Below, one piece after another: positions 23,725 to 31,913 of a DNA stretch of 64,000 bases. The stretch spans positions 1 to 64,000 of the forward strand of contig JAWKLX010000036.1 in the NCBI GenBank assembly GCA_041392505.1, given 5' to 3'. The notes below the pieces were generated by a model, which did not search any database, was not told where the DNA came from, and worked only from the letters and a program-made list of their open reading frames with translations. Position 1 is the first letter of the stretch. Every line of letters starts with the position of its first letter. The position numbers were made by a program, and so were the translations under genes. This DNA comes from UBA6168 sp041392505 (GTDB taxonomy: Bacteria; Bacteroidota; Bacteroidia; Chitinophagales; Saprospiraceae).

Positions 23725-25232
23725 ATACGTTTGGTCAGAAAGCCATTTTTTGTTCGCAGGGTAACCAAATAAATACCTGATGGAATACCTGATGTTTCAA
23801 TTTCGAATAAACTGTTTCCGGCTCCAAATTGCTGGTCTTTATGAGACAAAATGGTTTGACCAGTAACGGTCATCACATTAACATCTAATGTGATTGGGTT
23901 GTTAGATAATAAGTTGATGTTTATGTTTTCTCCCTTTATTACAGGGTTAGGTTGGATATTCCAATCTTTAAGATCTGTAATTTCATTAGTGTCTGTAAAA
24001 TCACCAGTTTTAAAGGAGGCTTGGTTGGATGCACCAGCGCACGTGTGGTAATCATTGAAAGGAGTTACTGTCCAAAAATAAAAATTAGAATTTGGAACAA
24101 GGTCAGTCACTGTATACTGATTGGCGCCTTCAACTATGTACCGCAATGTCGCACTTCCAGGTCTTTTTATTTCTAAGAAATAATGGGTAGCGTTTGGAAC
24201 AGCTGTCCATTCAAAAGTGACCGAATTTGGAGCAACGGGAGGGTTTTGTGCAAGTGGGTACAATAACGTAGCAGTCCCAGTTATGTCATTCAAATTGGGC
24301 GTATTATTCTTGGGCAAATAATTTCTCGAACTCGAATTTAAACTGTTGCTAATTGCATCTTTTTGATCAGGTGTAAAATACAAATCGGGATTGCACGAGT
24401 TATTATTATACGTCATGAAGTTTTGCGGATCGGGATTAATAGGCGCACCCGTTGGGTCTAAGGCATTATCCTTATAAGAACATCCTTGGTCAAAAACATG
24501 CAAATAGTCAGCAGGGGTATCACACATCATATCGGCTGCAGTAGCACAATTGCTCCCATTGGCACGTTCCGTTGCAACTGTTTCACCAGCATAAAAATGT
24601 GAGTTGGGGGCAGGGACATTGTTTTCCCATTCTGATGTTTCCCAACCAAAAAATGTATGGTTCAAGGAAAAATAATGGCCGATCTCATGCGTCAATACTT
24701 CAAAATTATCCAAATAGTTTTCGGCGGCGACCAACCAGTCATTGCGATTAGGGCCGCTTGCCGGTGGTTGGTAATACGCTAAAGTGATTCCGTTGGAGGA
24801 GTCGCCAATTTGATTGACCACAAAGATGTTAATGGCATTGTACCTATTGGTCATTTGGTTGGAGATATAGCCAAATGAACTTCCGGGGTCTTCCAACAAG
24901 CTCGAATTGTTCAAATTCACAAATTCTTTCAAGTAAAACTGGATTTCTTGTTCCGCATAGTTCTCATTTAAAATGCAAAGACTTCGCAACGCAACCTGTT
25001 CAGAGGTACGATCGGAGCCATCATTATTGGCCACCATGAAAAATCGGACTGGCAGATAAACGGTCGCACTTCGCACGGAAACGTAATCCCTTAATTCGTT
25101 CCGGTTTTCAATGATTTGAGATCGGATCATATTACCCATTTCGGGTGTTACACCACATTTATGGGACTGGGAAAAAAGAGGGGAAAGGGTAAACAGGAGG
25201 AATACTGTTGAGATAAGAAAATTTTTTCGCAT
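23712..25232 (-). CDS. Secreted M43-type zinc metalloprotease with T9SS type A sorting domain
   Basis: A 506-residue exported protease (signal peptide RKNFLISTVFLLFTLSPLFS). The extended zinc site HEIGHYFSLNH (about 182-192) with the following TFFGWE and Cys-rich segment (CATAADMMCDTPADY, GCSYKDN, FMTYNNNSCNPDLYFTPDQ) marks the cytophagalysin/pappalysin M43 group. A fibronectin type III-like domain (about 330-425, PVAPNSVTFEWTAVPNATHYFLEI) follows. The last 75 residues (IQPNPVIKGENININLL, SGIPSGIYLVTLRTKNGFLTKRISII) are a type A T9SS sorting signal that directs it across the outer membrane. The ATG at 25232 is used because the longer frame to 25289 adds a non-signal leader. Its stop lies inside the palindrome shared with xseB. 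Confidence 0.88.
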   Translation of the reverse strand: MRKNFLISTVFLLFTLSPLFSQSHKCGVTPEMGNMIRSQIIENRNELRDYVSVRSATVYLPVRFFMVANNDGSDRTSEQVALRSLCILNENYAEQEIQFYLKEFVNLNNSSLLEDPGSSFGYISNQMTNRYNAINIFVVNQIGDSSNGITLAYYQPPASGPNRNDWLVAAENYLDNFEVLTHEIGHYFSLNHTFFGWETSEWENNVPAPNSHFYAGETVATERANGSNCATAADMMCDTPADYLHVFDQGCSYKDNALDPTGAPINPDPQNFMTYNNNSCNPDLYFTPDQKDAISNSLNSSSRNYLPKNNTPNLNDITGTATLLYPLAQNPPVAPNSVTFEWTAVPNATHYFLEIKRPGSATLRYIVEGANQYTVTDLVPNSNFYFWTVTPFNDYHTCAGASNQASFKTGDFTDTNEITDLKDWNIQPNPVIKGENININLLSNNPITLDVNVMTVTGQTILSHKDQQFGAGNSLFEIETSGIPSGIYLVTLRTKNGFLTKRISII

Positions 25233-25286
25233 GATACTTTTTTGAAAACAGTTTGTAGAAATAGGCAGAAGTTTTAAAATGCCGTG

Positions 25287-25294
25287 CAAAAATA
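25287..25294 (-). promoter_or_regulatory. Candidate -7 box for the M43 protease gene
   Basis: Read on the minus strand, TATTTTTG is followed by CACGGC and lies 55 bases before the ATG at 25232. No clear -33 TTTG was found at the right distance. Confidence 0.3.
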
Positions 25295-25339
25295 GCTAAT
25301 TTTTAGCTTTCTCCTTGTCTTTGGAATGTCAATTTAGAG

Positions 25340-25369
25340 TTTGAAAAAAAGGGAAAAAAGCTACATTTG
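25340..25369 (+). promoter_or_regulatory. Promoter for mdh
   Basis: TTTG (25340-25343) and TACATTTG (25362-25369) with an 18-base spacer match the Bacteroidota promoter pattern; CGGCG follows the -7 box. The leader to the mdh ATG is about 180 bases. The 323-base gap holds this and the divergent protease promoter, and nothing else was recognised in it. Confidence 0.55.
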
Positions 25370-25555
25370 CGGCGTTTTAACAAAAAAGCCATTTGATTAT
25401 AAAAACCAATAAAATCGAAATAAGTTAGAGTTTATGCTGAAAATCAGGAATTAGAGGTTTGCTTGATTTCAAGCTCTAAAAATCGAAGTTTGTAACCATC
25501 CTGACCCCTGAATTTTCCGTTTCAGTTAAGTTCTTTTACCAAAAAGAAATTTATC

Positions 25556-26488
25556 ATGACAAAAGTGACCGTAATTGGTGCAGGTAACGTGGGCGCCACC
25601 TGTGCAAACGTTTTGGCCCACAAGGACATTGTCAATGAGGTAGTATTGCTCGACATCGTTGGCGACCTCGCAAGAGGCAAGGCACTTGACAGCTGGCAAC
25701 AAGCTCCTATTGACTATTATAGTACCAAAATAACTGGTACGGATAATTATAAGGATACCAAAAACAGCGACATCGTAGTGATAACGGCCGGTATCCCACG
25801 TAAGCCTGGGATGAGCCGGGACGATCTTATTTCTACCAATGCCCGCATTGTGAAATCGGTGACAGAGAGCATCATGAAGCACTCTAAAAAGCCGATCATT
25901 ATCGTCGTTTCCAATCCTTTGGACGTCATGTCTTTGGCTGCTTGGGAATCCTCAGGCATTGACTCTTCCCGGGTATTCGGAATGGCGGGTATCCTGGACA
26001 CAGCCCGTTACCGGGCCTTTCTCGCCACAGAATTAAATGTTTCGCCAAAAGACATCCAAGCACTTTTGTTGGGTGGGCATGGTGATACAATGGTGCCGCT
26101 TCCGCGATACACTACTGTTGCTGGAATTCCTGTAACTGAACTGATCGACAAAGACAAACTCAACGCCATTGTAGAGCGTACAGCTGGTGGAGGAGGTGAA
26201 CTCGTTAAATTGATGGGCACTTCCGCTTGGTATGCTCCGGGTGCCGCAGCTGCTCAAATGGTCGAAGCCATTTTGAAGGATGAAAAAAGGGTCTTTCCTT
26301 GCTGTGCCTTGCTAAATGGCCAATATGGTTTGAAAGATATTTACTTGGGTGTCCCTGTCAAATTAGGCAAAAACGGCATTGAGGAAATTATCGAAGTCAA
26401 ATTGAATAAGACTGAGTTGAAAGCATTGCACAAATCCGCCGAAGCAGTGAGCAGTGTGATCGATACGTATAAGAAAATGAAACTTTGA
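25556..26488 (+). CDS. mdh: Malate dehydrogenase (NAD-dependent, LDH-like type)
   Basis: This enzyme of the TCA cycle interconverts malate and oxaloacetate. The 310-residue product is of the LDH-like MDH type. It has the NAD-binding loop IGAGNVGATCANVLA (about 6-20), Asp at the end of the second strand (LLDIVGDLARGKALD), the substrate Arg motifs in TAGIPRKPGMSRDDLI, the cofactor NPLD site (VVSNPLDVMSL) and the catalytic Asp-His pair (LDTARYRAFLA; LLLGGHGDTMVP). It is monocistronic with its own promoter and a strong hairpin after the stop. Confidence 0.95.
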   Translation: MTKVTVIGAGNVGATCANVLAHKDIVNEVVLLDIVGDLARGKALDSWQQAPIDYYSTKITGTDNYKDTKNSDIVVITAGIPRKPGMSRDDLISTNARIVKSVTESIMKHSKKPIIIVVSNPLDVMSLAAWESSGIDSSRVFGMAGILDTARYRAFLATELNVSPKDIQALLLGGHGDTMVPLPRYTTVAGIPVTELIDKDKLNAIVERTAGGGGELVKLMGTSAWYAPGAAAAQMVEAILKDEKRVFPCCALLNGQYGLKDIYLGVPVKLGKNGIEEIIEVKLNKTELKALHKSAEAVSSVIDTYKKMKL

Positions 26489-26563
26489 TTGAGCGCAGTT
26501 GCTTAAATCGAAATTTTGACCGAAGAATTCAAATCAAGGTTTTCCGATTTGAATTGTAAATGA

Positions 26564-26599
26564 AAAACCCTTTTGTCGCAGACAAAAGGGTTTTCTTTT
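26564..26599. terminator. Bidirectional terminator between mdh and the NlpC/P60 gene
   Basis: The 14-bp arms aaaacccttttgtc (26564-26577) and gacaaaagggtttt (26581-26594) close over GCA, with T-runs on the plus side and A-runs on the other. It is positioned between convergent genes. Confidence 0.82.
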
Positions 26600-26639
26600 T
26601 CATCGTATTTGCTTTGTGGTTTTTCACTTTTAGCTCCTT

Positions 26640-27491
26640 TTAATCAAAAAGGGCAACTTGAGAAGTAGTCGATTCTTTTTCTTCTATTGAGGCGTTGACC
26701 ATTTTTTTAGTTGGTTTCAGTAAGCGTTTTATCACCCGCAAACGATGCGTATATTTTTTTAATTCTTCACTGTAAATCCCAAAATGATCAATTCGGTCGA
26801 TGCGTACCTTTTCTGCGGTATGGATGATTTGGCGGTCTGGCAACAAGATTCCAACATGCGTAATGTTCGATGCTTTGTTTTCAAAAAATGCCAAATCTCC
26901 GGGGTAGGCCTGTTCAATAAAATCAATCAGCGTACCTTGATGAACCTGATCTTCGCAGGTGCGAGGCAATTTAATGCCTACCATTTTAAAGACCATTTGG
27001 GTCAACCCTCCGGAGTCAATGCCTAATGGTGAGCGGCCACCCCATTGATAGGGGGCTGACAAATAACGGCGGGCAATTTTAAGTACCTTCTCTGTTTCTG
27101 GCAGCAGATTGTCAGGAAAGACCGCCTGGCCACTATAGTGAAAGGATTGTCCGTCGAACTTAAATTTCATCCCGTCAAAATCCGGCAATCGAGAACCAAT
27201 GCAGATTGGCATGGATTCGTTGTTGGACATGAGCGGTTGGAAAAGGTCGAGGCAATAAGCATATTTTTCTGTAAACAATGCATGCTCTGCTGCCGTGATC
27301 GGTTTTACTTGGCGGCTTATTACCCAGCCAATACAATTATCCCAAGTACACCGGATTTTTGACCATAATTTTCCTTTCGTTTCAAGCAGCTCTACAATTT
27401 CCCCATACAGCAATTGGCTGATCTGCTCGCTCCGGTTGGAGGTGCTGTTGCGGACAGGAACGACGCTATTATGACAGATGGCAAATTTCAT
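26640..27491 (-). CDS. NlpC/P60 (C40) family protein with substituted catalytic Cys
   Basis: A 283-residue protein with an N-terminal bacterial SH3 domain (about 1-65, ICHNSVVPVRNSTSNRSEQ), a linker domain, and a C-terminal NlpC/P60 fold (about 133-260: VLKIARRYLSAPYQWGG, LPRTCEDQVHQGTLI, AYPGDLAFFENKASNITHVGILL). Family members cut D-Glu to diamino-acid bonds in peptidoglycan stems using Cys-His-polar. Here the nucleophile motif, normally D-C-S-G, reads GIDSGGLTQ, so Ser160 replaces Cys and Gly follows. His212 and His224 remain. The residues come from clear GAC TCC GGA GGG codons. No signal peptide is visible, as in the YkfC-like branch. It may be a binding protein or an inactive enzyme. It converges on mdh. 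Confidence 0.85.
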   Translation of the reverse strand: MKFAICHNSVVPVRNSTSNRSEQISQLLYGEIVELLETKGKLWSKIRCTWDNCIGWVISRQVKPITAAEHALFTEKYAYCLDLFQPLMSNNESMPICIGSRLPDFDGMKFKFDGQSFHYSGQAVFPDNLLPETEKVLKIARRYLSAPYQWGGRSPLGIDSGGLTQMVFKMVGIKLPRTCEDQVHQGTLIDFIEQAYPGDLAFFENKASNITHVGILLPDRQIIHTAEKVRIDRIDHFGIYSEELKKYTHRLRVIKRLLKPTKKMVNASIEEKESTTSQVALFD

Positions 27492-27653
27492 GCGGTCAAA
27501 GATGGGGCTTTTGGTTGATATTTTAGAAAATAAGTGGAGGCAACTATTAAAAACTATTTCAGAAACCTGTTGGACGAAAAAAATACAGGTTTGGGTGGGG
27601 AGAATTATTTACGCTGACCGACTAATAATTATACCAACCTTGTTACACAAAAT

Positions 27654-27692
27654 AAAAAAGCCCACTTCTGCCAAATGAAAAGTGGGCTTTTT
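27654..27692 (-). terminator. Terminator for the YceI gene
   Basis: Inverted arms aaaaagcccactt and aagtgggcttttt (27680-27692) enclose a 12-base loop 18 bases beyond the YceI stop. On the minus strand the stem is followed by a T-run. Confidence 0.8.
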
Positions 27693-27709
27693 GCTGAAAA
27701 TAGAATCGG

Positions 27710-28273
27710 TTACTTCATTGGCTCCAAGTCACCGCCAAATGTGACTTTAGCCTCTTTGGCCAATTTGTCGCTGACAAGGCTCGGGACTGAAATCCCAAAA
27801 TCATTCAGGGCGACTGAAAAATCGGTTTGACCAGAGACTTTGCCATTTTTGATGTTGAAAACGGCGGGGGCTGCGACCTGTTTGGTGATACCATGCATAG
27901 TTAGATCGCCCGATAATTGGACATTGTAGGTGCCATCTTTGGAAAAGTCTAACTTCGATGCATCCACTATTTTCCCTTTGAAAACAGCTTTAGGGTACTT
28001 CGAGCTTTCCACATAATTTTCGTTGAAATGCTCCTGCATTAACGCTTTTTCAAACTGGAAGCCTTTCATTAATACTGCCGCTTCGACCTTGCCGGTCGGT
28101 GCATCAACGACCATCGTTCCTGCGGATGTTTTTGCGGCGATTGTTTCCAAAGAAGAATTGGTTGTGGCATCAAAGCTCACATTTGCGTTGCGGGAAAAGT
28201 AACGCTGGGCAGGCAACAAAAATGGAATGCTTAATAAAAATACCAATGCGCTTAATTTCAAATTTTTTGACAT
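27710..28273 (-). CDS. YceI-like periplasmic lipocalin-fold protein
   Basis: A 187-residue exported protein with a signal peptide (LKLSALVFLLSIPFLLPAQ) and a YceI-type beta-barrel. It shows the family pattern NVSFDATTNSSLETIAAKTSAG, an aliphatic core GFQFEKALMQEHFNENYVESSKYPKAVFKG, and LSGDLTMHGITKQVAAPAVFN with VSGQTDFSVALNDFGISVPSLV. YceI-fold proteins bind polyisoprenoid or other lipophilic ligands, and several occur beside electron-transfer genes. It is the last gene on the minus strand after the c-type cytochrome/DUF5777 group, 271 bases from it, so a functional link is possible but it probably has its own promoter. The ligand is unknown. Confidence 0.85.
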   Translation of the reverse strand: MSKNLKLSALVFLLSIPFLLPAQRYFSRNANVSFDATTNSSLETIAAKTSAGTMVVDAPTGKVEAAVLMKGFQFEKALMQEHFNENYVESSKYPKAVFKGKIVDASKLDFSKDGTYNVQLSGDLTMHGITKQVAAPAVFNIKNGKVSGQTDFSVALNDFGISVPSLVSDKLAKEAKVTFGGDLEPMK

Positions 28274-28454
28274 GGTGATTGATTTTTTTTAGTTGAAAGC
28301 AACAGCACGTTTTATGAAAGCAAAACTGGCTGTTGCCGCTACCTTTTTCAGACGTTAAATCGGTGGGTAAGTTTTTCAGTACAGTCTTAATAATTTATTA
28401 AAAATGCTAATCAAGAGTTGGATGCTGATATTGAAAATCAATGAGTTCGGACAG

Positions 28455-28487
28455 AGACTTTCCAAGTTTTCAAAACTTGGAAAGTCT
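28455..28487. repeat. Perfect 16-bp inverted repeat downstream of a cytochrome gene
   Basis: The arms agactttccaagtttt (28455-28470) and aaaacttggaaagtct (28472-28487) flank a single C. It lies 58 bases after the stop of the cytochrome gene (minus strand) and upstream of YceI. It could end transcription, though no T-run follows. Confidence 0.75.
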
Positions 28488-28544
28488 AAGCTTCTCATTT
28501 TCAATTGCTTTTAAATTCCATCCCTTGATTCTCATTAAAATTAT

Positions 28545-29309
28545 TTACTGCGGCATGCCGGCATCTATCCAACCTTTTACCTTGCTGATAAAACAATCGG
28601 AAAGTTTGTTGCCGCCATCGGGCATGGGTTTAAAACCAGCCTCATAAGTGATGGAGCCGTACAGTTTGCCCGATTGTGCACTTGCTTTAACATTGTTGTA
28701 AGTAGTTAAATCAAGGTTCCCGGAAGGGGCATTTCCACTGTGGCAACCATTGCAATAATTGGCAAACAGTGGGCTGATAAACTCGGTGTAAGTCACATTG
28801 TCGGTACTGCATCCCTGTCCATAATTTTCGTTGCAAACATTGTTCTTTGCGCCTTGTTCGATCCATTTTTTAATGAGTGCTTTCTGAGCGGTGGTCAAAT
28901 CAGGGTCGGGTGGTGGTGGCATTTTTTCGTCCCCATTTTCAAAGAGGACTTTATATACTTTACTCTGGTTTGGGTTACCTGCTTTTACTTCCTTCATGAT
29001 ATTGGAATAATCCGACATGATAACGCCTTCCTCATGAGTTTGGACATCGTGGCATCCTGACTTGGCACAGCTTGAATTGAGCAGCGGTAAAATGGTATTT
29101 TGGAAATAAACCGTATCTGGATCACAGGGTACTCCAGTCAGGTCGACTGAATCGACGGGAATGTCAGGAATGGTCTCGACAGGTTCTATAACGACTGTGT
29201 CAGCTGGGATAACGTCTGGAGCTTCTGGAACGACCAGCTCATGGACACAGCTTGGCAGTAGCCAGCTAACAGCTAACAGGACAAGTACAAATAATGAAAA
29301 ATTACGCAT
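28545..29309 (-). CDS. c-type cytochrome-domain lipoprotein (two haem motifs)
   Basis: A 254-residue lipoprotein: signal segment NFSLFVLVLLAVSWLLPSC with the lipobox Cys, then an acidic/proline spacer (VVPEAPDVIPADTVVIEPVETIPDIPV). Two haem-binding-type regions follow: SSCAKSGCHD (CX4CH) and NYCNGCHSG (canonical CXXCH). Each is followed by the pattern of planctomycete-type cytochrome domains (SDYSNIMKEVKAGNPNQSKVY...MPPPPDPDLTTAQKALIKKWIEQGA and LTTYNNVKASAQSGKLYGSI...MPDGGNKLSDCFISKVKGWIDAG). It is therefore probably a diheme electron carrier anchored in a membrane facing the periplasm or outside. The ATG at 29309 starts the signal sequence; the longer frame to 29363 is less likely. It sits downstream of the DUF5777 barrel in one operon. 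Confidence 0.83.
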   Translation of the reverse strand: MRNFSLFVLVLLAVSWLLPSCVHELVVPEAPDVIPADTVVIEPVETIPDIPVDSVDLTGVPCDPDTVYFQNTILPLLNSSCAKSGCHDVQTHEEGVIMSDYSNIMKEVKAGNPNQSKVYKVLFENGDEKMPPPPDPDLTTAQKALIKKWIEQGAKNNVCNENYGQGCSTDNVTYTEFISPLFANYCNGCHSGNAPSGNLDLTTYNNVKASAQSGKLYGSITYEAGFKPMPDGGNKLSDCFISKVKGWIDAGMPQ

Positions 29310-29375
29310 GCTTTTAGTTTTAAAATGTTGATTGTTAAAGGGTTCGAAATGTTTGTCGCCCAAAATTTAATTGAG

Positions 29376-30263
29376 TTATATGGTGAAAACCCTTGAAATA
29401 TTGAATCCCAACCGAATGCCAGCGTTGGCCCATTTCGTAGTGGTATGGGTGAGGAATTGATTTTCCGTTAATCCTAATGAATTGGTCAAATGGATTTGGA
29501 AAACGTGGCCACCCGTCTCAACGTCAATTCCAATCCCCATGCTGTCATAATATTTGGTGCGGGAATAATTCCTGACCCGCCAACCATATTCAGCAGTGAC
29601 CGCCATCCTTTTCGTGAATTTATATCGGGTGGCGGCAGTCAACAAGAAAGCGTCATTCCTGTCGGAAAAACGGTCTACCTGATTGAAATGAACCAGTACC
29701 GGGGCGATTTGAAGAGAAAAGTCTTCATTGAATTTTCGACCGACAATGACCTGGTGGGCATAAGATAAACGGCTGCTTGCATGTTCGTATTTATCAAAGC
29801 CATTGACATCTTTATTTGGGTCCCGCAAATTCGTATAATACATGCCGCTGAACAAGGTCACGCTAACCCAAGGCTTGCTATTCTCTCCTTGCCGCAGCAA
29901 TCGGTATTTTAGGAAACCATCAAAAGTTTTTTCAGTAGAAGTGCGGCCAATACCAACCTCCAACCTGCCATCGTAGCTATATTCCAGCCCCAACCTAATA
30001 CTTGCGCCACCATCCAATCCAAAGAAGTCGTACCAACCGCTATTAAAAGAACCAAAGCGATGGGAAATCCTGAAATCCAAAGTGCGTTTTCCAGGTACTT
30101 CAAGGGTATGAAAATTGATAAGTCGGGTACCTTTAAAAGTGGCCACTGCATGCGATTCGGATGCCTCTGGCTCACCAATAAGGCTTAGGAGATCTTCCTG
30201 TGCTTTCAAATGAGGCAAGGTAGCAAGGAGCATTATTAATTGAAAAAGGATTTTTATTTTCAT
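29376..30263 (-). CDS. DUF5777-family outer-membrane beta-barrel protein
   Basis: A 295-residue exported protein with a signal peptide (KIKILFQLIMLLATLPHLKAQ). It then has the conserved DUF5777 pattern ATFKGTRLINFHTLEVPGKRTLDFRISHRFGSFNSGWYDFFGLDGGASIRLGLEYSYDG in overlapping strands, followed by RTSTEKTFDGFLKYRLLRQG and a barrel-like series ending in GIRLGFNISRVFTI. Strand lengths and terminal aromatics suggest an outer-membrane barrel of about 12 strands. The family has no established function, but it recurs beside c-type cytochrome genes in Bacteroidota, and here lies between two haem lipoprotein genes (93 bases upstream, 66 bases downstream). This suggests a barrel that holds or exports the haem proteins. 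Confidence 0.85.
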   Translation of the reverse strand: MKIKILFQLIMLLATLPHLKAQEDLLSLIGEPEASESHAVATFKGTRLINFHTLEVPGKRTLDFRISHRFGSFNSGWYDFFGLDGGASIRLGLEYSYDGRLEVGIGRTSTEKTFDGFLKYRLLRQGENSKPWVSVTLFSGMYYTNLRDPNKDVNGFDKYEHASSRLSYAHQVIVGRKFNEDFSLQIAPVLVHFNQVDRFSDRNDAFLLTAATRYKFTKRMAVTAEYGWRVRNYSRTKYYDSMGIGIDVETGGHVFQIHLTNSLGLTENQFLTHTTTKWANAGIRLGFNISRVFTI

Positions 30264-30356
30264 CGTAAAAGATTCATTTAAAGCAAATTATGATAGAAGA
30301 GGAGTGAATAGAATTGGGAGATTCATTGCATACTCATCCATAATTTCTTTCTTGAG

Positions 30357-30767
30357 TTAATTGTTAGGAGCTCCAGATTCTACCCAAAGACGGATCTTGG
30401 TAAGGCTACAATCGTTGAGCTTAGCCGTACTGTTTTTCGGCATAAACGAAGCGTCTCCATCCCAATTAACCGAACTTAGTAACCGGCCATTATTGGCTTG
30501 AGCGTTCACGCCAGTATAGGTATTCAATGAGATATTGCTGGTATTACTGGATCCGTGGCAGGAATTGTTGATGCCACAGGAGCTTTTCAATATCGGTTCA
30601 ATGTCATTGGTAAAGCTGATTGTGGCAGTCGTATCGCACGGAGTCACATTTAAAACTGTTTCAGGATGGAGTTCGGCAACATTGTCGTAGTAACATCCTT
30701 GGGTCAAAAAAGCCAATGCTGAGAAAACAAAAATGAATGGCAAGAATATTTTTTTCATAGAAATCAT
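30357..30767 (-). CDS. Small c-type cytochrome-like lipoprotein (CX5CH)
   Basis: A 136-residue lipoprotein with signal segment KKIFLPFIFVFSALAFLTQGC. It carries a single haem-type domain: FTNDIEPILKSSCGINNSCHGSS, in which the two Cys are separated by five residues (CX5CH), longer than the canonical two. A planctomycete-cytochrome tail follows (NTYTGVNAQANNGRLLSSVNWDGDASFMPKNSTAKLNDCSLTKIRLWVESGAPNN) with a Met (FMPK) that could be the sixth haem ligand. The start may be the ATG at 30767 or the one at 30758 directly before the signal peptide. Within the operon it lies between the first lipoprotein gene and DUF5777. Confidence 0.78.
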   Translation of the reverse strand: MISMKKIFLPFIFVFSALAFLTQGCYYDNVAELHPETVLNVTPCDTTATISFTNDIEPILKSSCGINNSCHGSSNTSNISLNTYTGVNAQANNGRLLSSVNWDGDASFMPKNSTAKLNDCSLTKIRLWVESGAPNN

Positions 30768-30835
30768 TTATTTTTAAGCTATTCAAAATGGTTGAATAAC
30801 TCGTTGATAAACAGGTTTTTAGTCAATGTTTAGCA

Positions 30836-31225
30836 TTAATTGTTTTTTGCTCCCTGAAGTATCCAAAGGTAGATGAGGCCAACTTGTTCTTCAGAAAGTG
30901 GCTCATTGGGAGAGGGGGGCATGACACCTCCAGTGGGTGTGGTAATTACCCGGTAAAGTTTAGAACTTCGGGCGTCCTTGGCTTTAACATCACCATGCTT
31001 GATAACGTCCTCGTAGGAAAGTAGGGTGAATTCTTCTGTGCGTTCATTTCCATGACAACCGGAAGCAGTACACCCAGCAGCAATGATTGGCATGACCTTT
31101 TGGTTGAAACTGATGGGCGGCAGGTCGGCTATTGGTTGAACTTCTTGCGTACAGGCAATAATGGTTGTCATACCGATCAATCCAAATAATAGGATTGGCC
31201 GACAATTTAAAAGGCTTTTCTTCAT
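30836..31225 (-). CDS. Small c-type cytochrome-like lipoprotein (CX4CH)
   Basis: A 129-residue lipoprotein with signal segment PILLFGLIGMTTIIAC. Its single haem-type motif is IAAGCTASGCHGNERTEE (CX4CH), followed by LLSYEDVIKHGDVKAKDARSSKLYRVI and a likely axial Met in GGVMPPSPNEPLSEEQVGLIYLWILQGAKNN, the layout of small planctomycete-type cytochrome domains. It is the first gene of the minus-strand operon with 30357-30767, DUF5777 and 28545-29309. Whether haem is attached through CX4CH cannot be told from sequence, but several natural c-type cytochromes use longer spacings. Confidence 0.78.
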   Translation of the reverse strand: MKKSLLNCRPILLFGLIGMTTIIACTQEVQPIADLPPISFNQKVMPIIAAGCTASGCHGNERTEEFTLLSYEDVIKHGDVKAKDARSSKLYRVITTPTGGVMPPSPNEPLSEEQVGLIYLWILQGAKNN

Positions 31226-31913
31226 TTTTCTATTTTGAAATAATTTGATGAAAAACTATACAGGTTAAAAGTAACTTATGGTTGCCCCGTTCAAATATTT
31301 TTTTGGAAATGAATACAGGTTACGAGGCATATTGCATTCCTTTCCCGCAAGTTTCCTTTGGGATTCGTCTTTGTCCAAATTATTAAGTATTTGACAATCA
31401 GCCTTTTGACGCTATTTGATGTTTTGACCAAGAGCAAATTATTTTTTGTGAAACAATAATCCTATCCTAATTATTTATCGACGGGAATAAATGTCATTTT
31501 TGATTTTGTCTTGATATAATTTCAGCTCAGATCTCGTTTATGAAAATAGCTTTGCTCTAGAACTTTTACCAGAATATCTTTTGGCAGGGAAACCTTTACT
31601 CTTAACCTAATGGTTGATTTTAGATAGTTTTGAAGCGCTTTCTTAATAAAAATAAAACTGTTGGATTTTTCCACGAGAGCCGACGTTTTGGGCGTCGGGC
31701 TTATTCCAAAATATAATTTTTCGTTGGTCTTCCGACGTTCATAACATCGGCTCTCGCTGGCTGGGAAAACCTTTAAGTCGATTTACCCGAATTTCTGTGT
31801 AAAATATTTTTATGGGAAAGCCCTTAATAGTTTTGTTTTACTTTTAGAGAGTCCTTAGATTTATATTTGTATTGCTAAGAGAAATTTTCTTAAAAAAATT
31901 TTCTTTATTTAAA
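31226..31913. other. 688-base divergent intergenic region
   Basis: It separates the cytochrome operon (minus) from the transglutaminase-like gene (plus). It is A/T-rich and holds the nested inverted repeat at 31674-31756. No reliable small gene or RNA was recognised, and promoters for both flanks should lie here. Confidence 0.5.
31674..31756. repeat. Nested inverted repeat, half-copy present near the window end
   Basis: The outer arms cgagagccgacgtt (31674-31687) and aacatcggctctcg (31743-31756) differ at one position; inside lies cgtcgg/ccgacg. The left side (31665-31692) is matched 25 of 28 bases at 63421-63448, so this is a dispersed repeat. Confidence 0.65.

Noticed and set aside
26033..26257. 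Antisense frames within mdh
   Set aside because: Shadows of a well-supported gene.
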